Positions 41,901 to 54,813 of a DNA stretch of 64,000 nucleotides are shown piece after piece. Numbering within the stretch: the stretch's first letter is position 1; each line of letters opens with the position of its first letter. The translations under genes and the position numbers were made by a program. The notes beneath the pieces were generated by a model. It had not been told where the DNA came from and did no database searches. It was given only the letters and a program-made list of their open reading frames with translations. The stretch is from NCBI RefSeq assembly GCF_038502225.1, contig NC_091293.1:62001-126000 (forward strand), written 5' to 3'. Source of the stretch: Cherax quadricarinatus. Lineage: Eukaryota; Arthropoda; Malacostraca; Decapoda; Parastacidae.

Positions 41901-44900
41901 AGTGAATTTTAAAAGCTTTTCCCCTAAACCACATATTTTCGTAAAAATTCACAGATTTTTCACACATTTAAATCAGAATTGCTGCTGCAATAGAATTTTA
42001 TGCTAAAAGTAGGCAAAATTATACATTTTTTTGTGAAATGCTTACCAAATATATTTTTTAAATAAAATAATTGATGTTTTTCAAAAAATCCTTGAAAAAT
42101 CTCTGAATAGTTGAAATATGCCAAAAATATGATTTTCAATGATTTTTCAAGATTTACGTTTATTTTACAAAATTTTAAAAAATCACAATAAAAATAAGAA
42201 AAATCAATATTAATTTCGAATATTTCGTATATTTGTTTAAAAAGCACTTGAAACATTAAAAAACTTAGAAAAAAGCGCTAAAATGATATTTTTTTGCATA
42301 TTTCGACTATTAAGAGCGTTTTGAATGCTTTTCTGTTAAACCACATATTTTCCCTAAAATACATAGATTTTAACACATTTAAAGCAGACTTACAGCTGGA
42401 ATTGAATTTTATGCTAAAAGTAGGCAAAATCATACATTTTTTTGTGAATACTTTCCAAATATATATTTTAAATAATAATAATAGAGCGTTTTGAATGCTT
42501 TTCCGATAAACCACATATTTTCGCTAAAATAAAGAGATTTTTAAATATTTAAATCAGAATTACTGCTGCATTTGAATTTTATGCTAAAAGTAGGCAAAAT
42601 TAAACATTTTTTGTGAATTACTTTGCAAATATATATTTAAATAAAAAAATTGCTGTTTTCCAAAAAATCATTGAAAAATCGCTAATTCGTTGAAATATAA
42701 CAAAAAATATGATTTTCGATGATTTTTCAAGATTAACGTATATTTTCGACATTTTTAAAATAACCCAATAAAAATCCATAAAAATCCATATTAATTTTGA
42801 GTATTTCATATACATTTTTAAAAAGCACTTGAGACATTAAAATACTTAGAAAAAAGCGCTAAAATGATATTTTATTGCATATTTGGACGATTTAGTGTAT
42901 TTTAAATGCTTTTCCGCTAAAGCACATATTTTCGCTAAAATACATAGATTTTTCACACATTTAAATCAGAATTACTGCTGCAATTGAATTTTATGCATTT
43001 TTTGTGAAATGCTTTGCAAATATGTATTTTAAATAAAATAATTGATGTTTTTCAAAAAATCTTTGAAAAATCTCTGAATCGTTGAAATAGGCCAAAAAAT
43101 ATGATTTTCGATTATTTTTAAAGATTTACGTATATTTTACACAATTTTAAAAAATCACAATAAAAATAAAAAAAAAATCAATATTAATTTTGAATATTTG
43201 ATATATTTTTTTAAAAAGCATTTGAAACATTAAAAAAATTAGTAAAAAAAAAACGCTAAAATAATATTTTTTTGCATGAGACTTGAGACTATTTAGAGAG
43301 TTTTGAATTCTTTTCCGATAAACCTCATATTTTCGCTAAAATACATAGATTTTCACAAATTTAAAGCAGAATTACAGCTGAAATTTAATTTTATGCTAAG
43401 AGTAGGCAAAATTATGAATTTTTTGTGAATTACTTTGCAAATATATATTTTAAACAAAATAATTGATGTTTTTCGAAAAATCTTTTAAAAATCCCTGAAT
43501 CGTTCAAATATGCCAAAAAATGTTTTTCGACGATTTTTTAAACGTTTACGTATATTTTACTCATTTTTAAAAAATCCCAATGAAAATCCATAAAAATCAA
43601 CATTAATTTTGAATATTTGATATATATTTTTAGAAAGCACTTGGAACATTAAAATACTTAGAAAAAAGTGCTGAAATGATATTTTATTGCATACTTCGAA
43701 GGTTTAGAGCGTTTTGAATGCATTTCCAATAAACCGCTAAAATACATACATTTTCACACATTTGAATCAGAATTATTGCTGCAAATGAATTTTATGCTAA
43801 AAGTAGTCAAAATTATGCATCTTTTTGTGAATTACTTTCCAAATATATATTTTAAATATAGTAATTCATGTTTTTCAAAACAATCTTTGAAAAATCTCTG
43901 AATCGTTGAAATGTGCCCAAAAATATGAATTTCGATATTTTTTTCAATATTTACGTATATTTTACATATTTTTAAAAAATCCCAATAAAAATCCATAAAA
44001 ATCAACATTAATTTTGAATATTTGATATATATTTTTAAAAAGCACTTGAAACATTCAAAAACTTAGAAAAAAGCGCTGAAATGATATTTAATTGCATATT
44101 TCGACGATTTAGAGCGTTCTGAATGCTTTTCCGATAAACCACATATTTTCGCTAAAATTCATAGATTTTTACACATTTAAATCAGAATTACCGATGCAAT
44201 TGAATTTTATGCTAAAAGTAGGCAAAATTATACATTTTTTGTGAATTACTTTGCAAATATATATTTAAATAAAAAAAATTGCTGTTTTTCAAAAAATCTG
44301 TGAAAAATCGCTAATTCGTTGAAATATGCCAAAAAATATGATTTTCGATTATTATTCAAGATTAACGCATATTTTAGACATTTTTAAAATATCCCAACAA
44401 AAAATCCATAAAAATCCATATTAATTTTGAATATTTCATGTATATTTTAAAAAATCAATTGAGACATTAAAGTACTTAGAAAAAAGCGCTAAAATGATAT
44501 TTTATTGCATATTTGGACGATTTAGTGAATTTTAAAAGCTTTTCCGCTAAACCACATATTTTCGTAAAAATTCACAGATTTTTCACACATTTAAATCAGA
44601 ATTGCTGCTGCAATAGAATTTTATGCTAAAAGTAGGCAAAATTATGCATTTTTTTGTGAAATGCTTACCAAATATATTTTTTAAATAAAATAATTGATGT
44701 TTTTCAAAAAATCCTTGAAAAATCTCTGAATAGTTGAAATATGCCAAAAATATGATTTTCAATGATTTTTCAAGATTTACGTTTATTTTACAAAATTTTA
44801 AAAAATCACAATAAAAATAAGAAAAATCAATATTAATTTCGAATATTTCATATATTTGTTTAAAAAGCACTTGAAACTTTAAAAAACTTAGAAAAAAGCG

Positions 44901-47900
44901 CTAAAATGATATTTTTTGCATATTTCGACTATTAAGAGCGTTTTGAATGCTTTTCTGTTAAACCACATATTTTCCCTAAAATACATAGATTTTAAAACAT
45001 TTAAAGCAGAATTACAGCTGGAATTGAATTTTATGCTAAAAGTAGTCAAAATCATACATTTTTTTGTGAATACTTTCCAAATATATATTTTAAATAATAA
45101 TAATAGAGCGTTTTGAATGCTTTTCCGATAAACCACATATTTTCGCTAAAATAAAGAGATTTTTAAACATTTAAATCAGAATTACTGCTGCATGTAGGCA
45201 AAATTAAACATTTTTTGTGAATTACTTTGCAAATATATATTTAAATAAAAAAATTGCTGTTTTCCAAAAAATCATTGAAAAATTGCTAATTCGTTGAAAT
45301 ATAACAAAAAATATGATTTTCGATGATTTTTCAAGATTAACGTATATTTTCGACATGAATTTTATGCTAAAAGTAGTCAAAATTATACATTTTTTTGTGA
45401 ATTACTTTCCAAATATGTATTTTAAATAAAATAATTGATGTTTTTCAAAAAAATCTTTGAAAAATCGCTGAATCGTTCAATTATCCCAAAAAATATGAAT
45501 TTCGATGATTTTTCAAGATTCACGTTTATTTTTCCCATTTTTAAAAAATCCCAATGAAAATCCATAAAAATCAACATTAATTTTGAATATTTGATATATA
45601 TTTTTTAAAAGCACTTGAAACATTAAAAAAATTTGAAAAAGCGCTAAAATTATATTTTATTGCATATTTCTACTATTTACAGCGTTTTGAATGCTTTTCC
45701 GATAAACCACATATTTTCGCTAAAATACAGACATTTTTAAACATTTAAATCAAAATTACTGCTGCATTTGAATTTTATGCTAAAAGTATACATTTTTTGT
45801 GAATTACTTTGCAAATATATATTTAAATAAAAAAAATTGCTGTTTTCCAAAAAATCATTGAAAAATCGATGATTTTTCAAGATTAACGTGTATTTTCGAC
45901 ATTTTTAAAATATCCCAATAAAAATCCATAAAAATCCATATTAATTTTGAGTATTTCATATACATTTTTAAAAAGCACTTCAGACATTAAAATACTTAGA
46001 AAAAAGCGCTAAAATGATATTTTATTGCATATTTGGACGATTTAATGCATTTTAAATGCTTTTCCGCTAAACCACATATTTTCGCTAAAATACATAGATT
46101 TTTCACACATTTAAATCAGAATTACTGCTGCAATTGAATTTTATGCTAAAAGTAGGCAAAATTATGCATTTTTTGTGAAATGCTTTGCAAATATGTATTT
46201 TAAACAAAATAATTGATATTTCTCGAAAAATCTTTGAAAAATCCCTGAATCGTTCAAATATGCCAAAAAATGTTTTTCGACGATTTTTTAAAGGTTTACG
46301 TATATTTTACACATTTTCAAAAAATCCCAATGAAAATCCATAACAATCCATATTAATTTTGAATATTTCATATATATTTTTTAGAAAGCACTTGGAACAA
46401 TAAAATACTTAGAAAAAAGTGCTAAAATGATATTTTATTGCATATCTCGACGATTTAGAGCGTTTTGAATGCTTTTCCGATAAACCACATATTTATATCA
46501 GAATTACTGCTTCAATTGAATTTTATGCTAAATGTACTCAAAATTATGCAATTTTTGTGAATTACTTTGCAAATATATATTTTAAACAAAATAATTGATG
46601 TTTTTCGAAAAATCTTTGAAAAATCCCTGAATCTTTGAAATATGCCAAAAAATGTTTTTCGACGATTTTTTAAAGGTTTACGTATATTTTACACATTTTC
46701 AAAAAATCCCAATGAAGATCCATAAAAATCCATATTAATTTTGAATATTTCCTATATATTTTTTAGAAATCACTTGGAACATTAAAATACTTAGAAAAAA
46801 GTGCTAAAATGATATTTTATTGTATATTTAGACGATTTAAAAAAATTACGAAAAACCGCTAAAATAATATTTTTTTGCATATTTTGACTATTTAGAGAGT
46901 TTTGAATGCTTCTCCTATAAACCACATATTTTAACTAAAATACATAGATTTTAACACATTTAAAGCAGAATTACAACAGCAATTGAATTTTATGCTAAAA
47001 GTCGGCAAAATTATGCATTTTTTGTGAATTACTTTGCAAATATATATTTTAAACAAAATAATTGATATTTCTCGAAAAATCTTTGAAAAATCCCTGAATC
47101 GTTCAAATATGCCAAAAAATGTTTTTCGACGATTTTTTAAAGGTTTACGTATATTTTACACATTTTCAAAAAATCCCAATGAAAATCCATAACAATCCAT
47201 ATTAATTTTGAATATTTCATATATTTTTTAGAAAGCACTTGGAACAATAAAATACTTAGAAAAAAGTGCTAAAATTATATTTTATTGCATATTTCGACGA
47301 TTTAGAGCGTTTTGAATGCTTTTCCGATAAACCACATATTTAAATCAGAATTACTGCTTCAATTGAATTTTATGCTAAATGTACTCAAAATTATGCATTT
47401 TTTGTGAATTACTTTCCAAATATATATTTTAAATAAAATAATTGATGTTTTTCAAATAATCTTTGAAAAATCGGTGAATCCTTGAAACATGCCAAAAAAT
47501 ATGAATTTATATGATTTTTCAAGATTTACGTATATTTTATACAATTTTAAAAAATCACAATATAAATCCAAAAAAACCAATATTAATTTTGAATATTTCA
47601 CATATTTTCTTAAAAAGCACTAAAAACATTAAAAAAATAATATTTTTGGCATATTTCGACTATTTAGAGCGTTTTGAATGCTTTTCCGATTAACCACATG
47701 TTTTCGCTAAATTTAAATCAGAATTATTGATGCAATAGAATTTTATGCTAAAAGTAGTCAAAATTATGCATCTTTTTGTGAATTAATTTCCAAATATATA
47801 TTTTAAACATAGTAATTGATGTTTTTCAAAAGAATCTTCGAAAAATCTCTGAATCGTTGAAATATGCCCAAAAATATGAATTTCGATATTTTTTTCAATA

Positions 47901-50900
47901 TTTACATATATTTTACATATTTTTAAAAAATCCCAATAAAAATCAATAAAAATCAACATTAATTTTGAATATTTGATACATATTTTTAAAAAGCACTTGA
48001 AACATTAAAAAACTTAGAAAAAAGCACTAAAATGATATTTAATTGCATATTTCGACGATTTAGAACGATCTGAATGCTTTTCCGATAAACCACATATTTT
48101 CGCTAAAATTCATAGATTTTTACACATTTAAATCAGAATTACTGCTGCAATTGAATTTTATGCTAAAAGTAGGCAAATTATACATTTTTTTGAGAATTAC
48201 TTTGCAAATATATTTAAATATAAAAAATTGCTGTTTTTCAAAAAATCTTTGAAAAATCGCTAATTCGTTGAAATATGCCAAAAAATATGATTTTCGATTA
48301 TTATTCAAGATTAACGTATATTTTAGACATTTTTAAAATATCCCAACAAAAAATCTTAAAAATCCATATTAATTTGGAATATTTCATGTATATTTTAAAA
48401 AAGCACTTGAGACATTAAAGTACCTTGAAAAAAGCGCTAAAATGATATTTTATTGCATATTTAGACGATTTAGTGAATTTTAAAAGCTTTTCCCCTAAAC
48501 CACATATTTTCGTAAAAATTCACAGATTTTTCACACATTTAAATCAGAATTGCTGCTGCAATAGAATTTTATGCTAAAAGTAGGCAAAATTATGCATTTT
48601 TTTGTGAAATGCTTACCAAATATATTTTTTAAATAAAATAATTGATGTTTTTCAAAAAATCCTTGAAAAATCTCTGAATAGTTGAAATATGCCAAAAATA
48701 TGATTTTCAATGATTTTTCAAGATTTACGTTTATTTTACAAAATTTTAAAAAATCACAATAAAAATAAGAAAAATCAATATTAATTTCGAATATTTCGTA
48801 TATTTGTTTAAAAAGCACTTGAAACATTAAAAAACTTAGAAAAAAGCGCTAAAATGATATTTTTTTGCATATTTCGACTATTAAGAGCGTTTTGAATGCT
48901 TTTCTGTTAAACCACATATTTTCCCTAAAATACATAGATTTTAACACATTTAAAGCAGACTTACAGCTGGAATTGAATTTTATGCTAAAAGTAGGCAAAA
49001 TCATACATTTTTTTGTGAATACTTTCCAAATATATATTTTAAATAATAATAATAGAGCTGTTTTCCAAAAAATCATTGAAAAACCGCTAATTCGTTGAAA
49101 TATGACAAAAAATATGATTTTCGATGATTTTTCAAGATTAACGTATATTTTCGACTATTTTAAAATATCCCAATAAAAATCCATAAAAATCCATATTAAT
49201 TTTGAATATTTCATATACATTTTTAAAAAGCACTTGAGACATTAAAATACTTAGAAAAAAGCGCTAAAATGATATTTTATTGCATATTTGGACGATTTAA
49301 TGCGTTTTAAATGCTTTTCCGCTAAACCACATATTTTCGCTAAAATACATAGATTTTTCACACATTTAAATCAGAATTACTGCTGCAATTGAATTTTATG
49401 CTAAAAGTAGGCAAAATTATGCATTTTTTGTTAAATGCTTTGCAAATATGTATTTTAAATAAAATAATTGATGTTTTTCAAAAAATCTTTGAAAAATCTC
49501 TGAATCGTTGAAATAGGCCAAAAAATATGATTTTCGATGATTTTTCAAGATTTACGAATATGTTACACAATTTTAAAAAATCACAATAAAAATAGAAAAA
49601 AATCAATATTAATTTTGAATTGATCATATATATTTTTAAAAAGCACTAGAAACATTAAAAAAATTAGGAAAAACCACTAAAATAATTTTTTTTGCATATT
49701 TCTACTATTTGGAGCGTTTTGAATGCTTTTCCGATTCACCACATATTTTCGCTAAAATACAGAGATTTTTAAACATTTAAATCAGAATTACTGCTGCATT
49801 TGAATTTTATGCTAAAAGTAGGCAAAATTATACATTTTTTTGTGAATTACTGTGCAAATATATATTTAAATAAAAAAATTGCTGTTTTCCAAAAAATCAT
49901 TGAAAAATCGCTAATTCGTTGAAATATGACAAAAAATATGATTTTCGATGATTTTTCAAGATTAACGTATATTTTCGACATTTTTAAAATATCCCAATAA
50001 AAATCCATAAAAATCCATATTAATTTTGAGTATTTCATATACATTTTTAAAAAGCACTTGAGACATTAAAATACTTAGAAAAAAGCGCTAAAATGATATT
50101 TTATTGCATATTTGGACGATTTAGTGTATTTTAAATGCTTTTCCGCTAAAGCACATATTTTCGCTAAAATACATAGATTTTTCACACATTTAAATCAGAA
50201 TTACTGCTGCAATTGAATTTTATGCATTTTTTGTGAAATGCTTTGCAAATATGTATTTTAAATAAAATAATTGATGTTTTTCAAAAAATCTTTGAAAAAT
50301 CTCTGAATCGTTGAAATAGGCCAAAAAATATGATTTTCGATTATTTTTAAAGATTTACGTATATTTTACACAATTTTAAAAAATCACAATAAAAATAAAA
50401 AAAAAATCAATATTAATTTTGAATATTTGATATATTTTTTTAAAAAGCATTTGAAACATTAAAAAAATTAGTAAAAAAAAAACGCTAAAATAATATTTTT
50501 TTGCATATTTTGACTATTTAGAGAGTTTTGAATGCTTTTCCGATAAACCTCATATTTTCGCTAAAATACGTAGATTTTCACACATTTAAAGCAGAATTAC
50601 AGCTGAAATTTAATTTTATGCTAAAAGTAGGCAAAATTATGCATTTTTTGTGAATTCCTTTGCAAAAAAATCTTTGAGAAATCCTTGAATCGTTGAAATA
50701 TGCCAAAAAATGTTTTTCGACGAATTTTTAAAGGTTTACGTATATTTTAACACATTTTCAAAAAATCCCAATAAAAATCCATAAAAATCAACATTAATTT
50801 TGAATATTTGATATATATTTTTAGAAAGCACTTGGAACATTAAAATACTTAGAAAAAAGTGCTAAAGTGATATTTTATTGCATATTTCGAAGGTTTAGAG

Positions 50901-51059
50901 CGTTTTGAATGCTTTTCCAATAAACCGCTAAAATACATACATTTTCACACATTTGAATCAGAATTATTGCTGCAAATGAATTTTATGCTAAAAGTCGTCA
51001 AAATTATGCATCTTTTTGTGAATTACTTTCCAAATATATATTTTAAATATAGTAATTGA
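39000..51059 (+). repeat. Satellite block C, forward orientation
   Basis: Forward-oriented continuation of the same family. It shares unit order with block A: 39,840-42,800 matches about 12,240-15,240, and a roughly 2.6-kb period is visible between 42,294 and 44,916. It ends at 51,059, inside a monomer, where the phrase tagtaattga meets the LTR of the Ty3/gypsy element. The change from about three-quarters A+T to mixed-composition DNA is immediate. Open frames in it are monomer-derived and not genes. Confidence 0.92.
45357..49056 (+). repeat. Second copy of a 3.5-3.7 kb multi-monomer duplication
   Basis: Sequence from 45,357 repeats that from 39,019 at near identity. The left junction is sharp: cgacat ending at 45,356 normally continues ttttaaaatatccc but here continues gaattttatgc. 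The offset is 6,338 bp at the start and about 6,572 bp by 47,511, because this copy contains about 234 bp near 46,560-46,850 that is absent from the first copy. Similarity ends near 49,056, where the text jumps from aatagagc to tgttttcc. The first copy corresponds to about 39,019-42,485. Confidence 0.8.
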
Positions 51060-51778
51060 TGTTATTACTGTTCTTGCTGCTGAACAACGGTTTAGTGCCG
51101 ATGAAGGTAGCGTAGGTAGCAATGATACGGCCGTGGACTAGTTTGGCTTTAATTGGGTAGGAGTGAGTACACAACGGGCAGTGTGAGGGAGTGACCGCAA
51201 GCCAGTCCGTGGAAGGGGGAGCATTGTGTCTGTCAAGTCGGTCGGTCTAGGAGTGAGAGAGGGTAGGCTGTGCTTCCCACTGACCTAGGTAAGCCTACAG
51301 AGGGCAGCACTGAATGCCGCGAAATATGAACTAGTCAGAGCAGACGGCTAGGCTGTGTGCTCTGACAGTACAGGCTGTCTACATTTGCTCGGCCACGCAC
51401 CTCGCGTCGTCCCGACGCGACAATACTGGTGGGCCCATAGGTATAAAGGAATTACACTAGCTACCCCAGAGGGACTAGCTTTCGCTCACTAGTAAATCAA
51501 AAATGGACATACAAATGCATCAGGCAAAAAAAAAACTCTCCCATCCAGGGGAAGAGAAAACTGGTTTGCCCTCGCTGTTTCATCGAGTAGAGAGCCCGGA
51601 GACGTCAGCACTGGAACTAAAATCTTTTATATACAGGTTGTCCGCAGGGCTGAACATCAGTTGACCACTCTTCTACGATCGTTGTTGCACCCTCACATCT
51701 GCAAACAATGACTGACAGTAGCATTTCCTAAGGTGTGACATGTGACTCAGAGGGCAGCACTGCCCTGACCGTAATACA
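51060..51778 (-). repeat. 3' LTR of the Ty3/gypsy element
   Basis: The boundaries are supported by short inverted termini: on the minus strand the repeat starts TGTATTAC and ends GTAATAACA. It lies directly outside the polypurine tract. A TATA-like motif on the minus strand (51,624-51,633) sits about 145 bp from the start, giving a short U3 and a long R-U5. The stretch near 51,312-51,430 is clearly related to 55,050-55,170, sharing cgcgaaatatgaact, acagtacaggctgtctac and gtcgtcccgacgcgacaata. The partner 5' LTR is not in the window, so exact termini cannot be confirmed. Confidence 0.7.
51624..51633 (-). promoter_or_regulatory. TATA-like box in the LTR
   Basis: Minus-strand TATATAAAAG, placed where an LTR promoter would be expected, about 145 bp downstream of the LTR start. 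Transcription would begin some 25-30 bp further on (inference). As this is the 3' copy it would drive transcription outward into the satellite. Confidence 0.45.
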
Positions 51779-51797
51779 GGCTTTTTTTTCCTTTTGT
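51779..51797 (-). other. Polypurine tract
   Basis: On the minus strand this reads as an A/G run (AAAAGGAAAAAAAA, then GCC) ending at the LTR start. It fits the plus-strand primer of reverse transcription in LTR elements by both composition and position. Confidence 0.65.
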
Positions 51798-51921
51798 TAT
51801 AAAAACACTGGTGCACATACGTACAATAATACTATATCCATGGAATTCATTACACACTGGGTACCCTTCTAAAAGTATTTACATAATTACATGATGTTGT
51901 CCACCCTGACTCTATTATCGA

Positions 51922-54561
51922 CTAGCTATACAATGTGTGTGCATTTATACCCATTTCTGCAAGCAAACAATTAGCATAACTAGCATAGGAGTCAGACAAG
52001 TCAGTAGGTACGTCAATGTCACAGAAATGTACTGTTGTCCTGGGTCGCAGGCCATAAGTATGGAGCCTTACTGGGCCGTCTTCCGTACCAGTAGTAGTGG
52101 GAGAAGGGATAGATGGGTTGTCCCTAGCATTAGTCTGATCGTGGCGTTGCAACGCACGTGCCTCCAGCTCTGCTTCGGCCTGCATATGGTCCACATACTT
52201 CATGTGATCAAGGTGGGCTTCCTTGATAGTTCCCGTAACAATCTCCCTCACCTCGAACTTATTGCCACGGAGCTGTCGTAAGGACCCACAATCTTTGGGA
52301 CAAGTTTGTGCATACCTGGGGTCTGCACTGGGTTGAGCAGCATAACTTTGCAACCTGGTTCCACTTTGCTTTCCTTGGCGCGGGCATTGCGCTCAGACGT
52401 GAACCTATCAGTAGCTTTCATAAGGTTCTCTCGTACCCGCTGGAAGACAAGCTGCGTTGTCCTCATCTTTACTACACTGGGGTTATCAGTATCGTAAATA
52501 GGTCTAGGCGGAGCAAACAGAATTTCATATGGTAAGCGCTTGTCATAGCCATACAAAGCAAAATGAGGTGTCTCACCGATCGAGCTGTTGAGGGAGGAAT
52601 TTAATGTACACTGAACATCTGGGATAGCCTCATCCCATGTAGTACAACTTGGGTTAACGGTTACTCTGAGCACCTCCAGGACTTTGCGATTTGTACGTTC
52701 AGCAAGACCATTACTCGCAGGGTGGCGTGGAGCTACTGGCGCTTGATGAATGTTGAATCTGGAGCAAAGATCCTGCATTATGCCATTTATAAACTCAGAC
52801 CCATTGTCTGACAGAAGGACACGTGGGCAAGTATGACGAAGAACAACATGCTCACGGAAAGCACTAGCGACCGTTTCAGCGGTTTTATCAGGAATGGGTA
52901 CTAATTCACTGTACCGCGTCAAGTTATCTACCATTACAAGCAGGTGCTTATTTCCCTTCTCCGAGGTCGAGAAGTTCATCAACAGGTCGACAGAAGTTCT
53001 CTCCCAGGGCTCCTTTGTAATGGGATACTTTAGAATGGGGTTAGGACCTGTAATGGTACCCTTGTGCTGTAGGCAAACAACACACTGGTGTACATGCTTG
53101 GCAATGTCCGCTGCCATCTTAGGCCAGAAATATTTCATTCGTGCCTGTTTGATACTGCGGTCCTTCCCGGGGTGCGCTACACCTGGGACATTGTGGATCA
53201 ACCCAAGAGTAGCTGGTATCATGGATTCTGGTATCACCAGTTGGTATACGGTTCTGCCGGGGTCCACCAGCTGTGCAACACGGCACAGTACTCCTTGGTT
53301 GACCACCAAATCCTTCAGTGGAACGGGAGACTTGACCTGTAAGTCAACGTCCTCCTTGGTCAGGAAACGAAGGACTGGAGACCACACAGGGTCCTGTCGT
53401 TGGGCTCTCTCGAGATCCTCAACAGAGAACGAATTGCCGACACTCACGAATGCTATATGTCTCGACAGGGCATCAGCTACAACATTTTGCTTACCTGGGA
53501 CATAGCAAATTTCAGGGTTGTAGTCATTGAACGTGAGCGACCACCGAGCATGCTTTCCCGAGAGGTTCTTATTCGCAAAAAGGGCCAATAAGGGTAAATG
53601 ATCTGTATAAATCTTGATAGGATAATGATAGATGATATCCCGAAAATGACTCAGGGCCCATACAATGGCTAAAGCTTCTAGCTCTGTCACTGAATAATTG
53701 ACTTCCGCTTTAGTAAGAATACGGCTGGCATAGGCAATAGGCTGTTGTTTGCCATTAGATTCCTGTGACAAGACTGCACCGATGCCAACTTTGCTGGCAT
53801 CAGTCGTCAAGGTAAATGCCTTGGTGAAATCAGGGAATCTAAGGGTTGGGGCTGATGTTAACTTGTTCTTAAGAATGACAAAAGCTCGTTCCTGATCACA
53901 CGTCCACTCAAAAGGGGCATCCTTCTTGAGTAAGCGTGTCAGGGGTGCAGCAATGGTGGAGAAACCTGCGATAAAGGTGCGGTAGAAACCCGCCAGGCCT
54001 ATGAAGGACCGGACTGCATCAGCCGTCATGGGTCTGGGGAATTTCTGCACGGCCGAGATTTTAGACTCGTCCGTCTTTATGCCATTCTGAGTCACTACGT
54101 GACCCAGAAATTTTATTTCCTTCCGGAGGAAATGACATTTGGAGAGCTTTACCTTAAGATTTGCCTGAGCTAGCCTGTCCAATACCCTGTCAAGTTTCTC
54201 AAGATGTGACGGGACATCTTGCGACATGACTATGAGATCATCCAGGTAGACCATGAGCGTGCCACCTAGGAGGGTACGGAAAATTGTCGTCATCAAACGA
54301 CTATACGTGATTGGGCTTCCGCGCAAGCCGAAGGGCATCCTCCTGTACTGGTAATGACCAGTTGGCGTAGAGAAAGCTGTCAACTCTCTGCTCTCATCAT
54401 CGAGGGGGATCTGCCAGAACCCTTGAAGAAGATCAAGAGTTGAAAAGACCTTATTATCTCCGATGTTCTGCAACAGGTCGTTCAGAACTGGCAATGGAAA
54501 GCGGTCTGGGATGGTACATGCATTCAGTTTCCTGTAATCGATAACAGGGCGCCAGGTTCCG
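51922..54561 (-). pseudogene. pol: Ty3/gypsy Pol: RT, RNase H, integrase; gap-truncated and frameshifted
   Basis: Pol polyprotein of an LTR retrotransposon, which copies element RNA and integrates the DNA. The readable frame begins at the gap edge (54,561) inside RT. RT motifs follow in order: WRPVIDYRKLN, LDLLQGFWQIPL with the first catalytic Asp, and YLDD at 54,248-54,237. RNase H shows TTDAS (about 53,801), the Glu of ELEALAIVWAL, YTDH and ADALSR. Integrase has an H-x6-H-x29-C-x2-C zinc finger (53,195-53,073). Its D-D-35-E core has Asp at about 52,988, Asp at 52,808 and Glu at 52,700. One base appears missing near 52,276, so the C-terminal 115 or so codons (to the TAG at 51,922) are in another frame. 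I see no clear chromodomain and no env-like frame after it. Its base composition contrasts sharply with the satellite. Confidence 0.93.
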
Positions 54562-54661
54562 NNNNNNNNNNNNNNNNNNNNNNNNNNNNNNNNNNNNNNN
54601 NNNNNNNNNNNNNNNNNNNNNNNNNNNNNNNNNNNNNNNNNNNNNNNNNNNNNNNNNNNNN
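54562..54661. other. Assembly gap of 100 N
   Basis: Exactly 100 undetermined bases, the conventional placeholder for a gap of unknown size. It interrupts the RT domain of the gypsy element. On the right the sequence belongs to a plus-strand LINE fragment, so the two sides are not parts of one coding unit. Order and distance across it should not be trusted. Confidence 0.97.
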
Positions 54662-54813
54662 ATCTTCCCGGTTTGTTCCATGTCCTAAATGAAACAAGCT
54701 GGGAAGATATCCTAAACATCACGGATCCGAACATTTTCCTTGAAAAAAATAATTCTGTGGTTCTTGAGATCTGCTCAGGACACATTCCATTGAGAAAAAG
54801 TAACGGCTCTTAT
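54662..54813 (+). pseudogene. Non-LTR retrotransposon fragment (endonuclease-RT linker), left part
   Basis: An open plus-strand frame starts at the gap (first codon 54,664) and reads NETSWEDILNITDPN, then VVLEICSGHIPLRKS. This is the style of the linker between endonuclease and reverse transcriptase in CR1/Jockey-like LINE ORF2 proteins, where a W..IL...D.N phrase is followed by an IC..HIP.RK phrase (family knowledge, judged by eye). It is interrupted at 54,813 by the LTR element. The frame then runs only a few codons into the insertion before a TAG at 54,826. The continuation is at 58,141. Confidence 0.6.

Larger units (their letters stand above)
51060..54561 (-). mobile_element. Ty3/gypsy LTR retrotransposon, 5' part lost at the gap
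   Basis: A minus-strand element made of a 3' LTR (51,060-51,778), a polypurine tract (51,779-51,797) and a pol region (51,922-54,561) in the gypsy order RT, RNase H, integrase. It is inserted in the satellite, which is present only on its left side in this window. The 5' LTR, primer-binding site, gag, protease and the start of RT would lie beyond the N gap and are not visible. The sequence beyond the gap belongs to other elements, so the missing part may be large or the join may be unreliable. Confidence 0.88.

Noticed and set aside
656..50044. About forty open frames of 60-107 codons in the AT-rich region
   Set aside because: They overlap on both strands, recur with the satellite period, are dominated by Lys, Asn, Ile and Phe, and have no domain. 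They are satellite read-through.
1..51059. CRISPR array or bacterial repeat locus
   Set aside because: Units are about 400 bp, diverged and lack unique spacers of constant length. No cas-like gene, and the rest of the window is animal retroelements.
1..51059. CENP-B box in the satellite
   Set aside because: I looked for a TTCG....A..CGGG core and found no match; the monomers almost never contain CGGG.
54662..54785. N-terminal extension of the gypsy pol frame on the far side of the gap
   Set aside because: It is continuous only because N codons are neutral. The same bases encode a better LINE linker on the other strand, and RT sequence should be found there instead.
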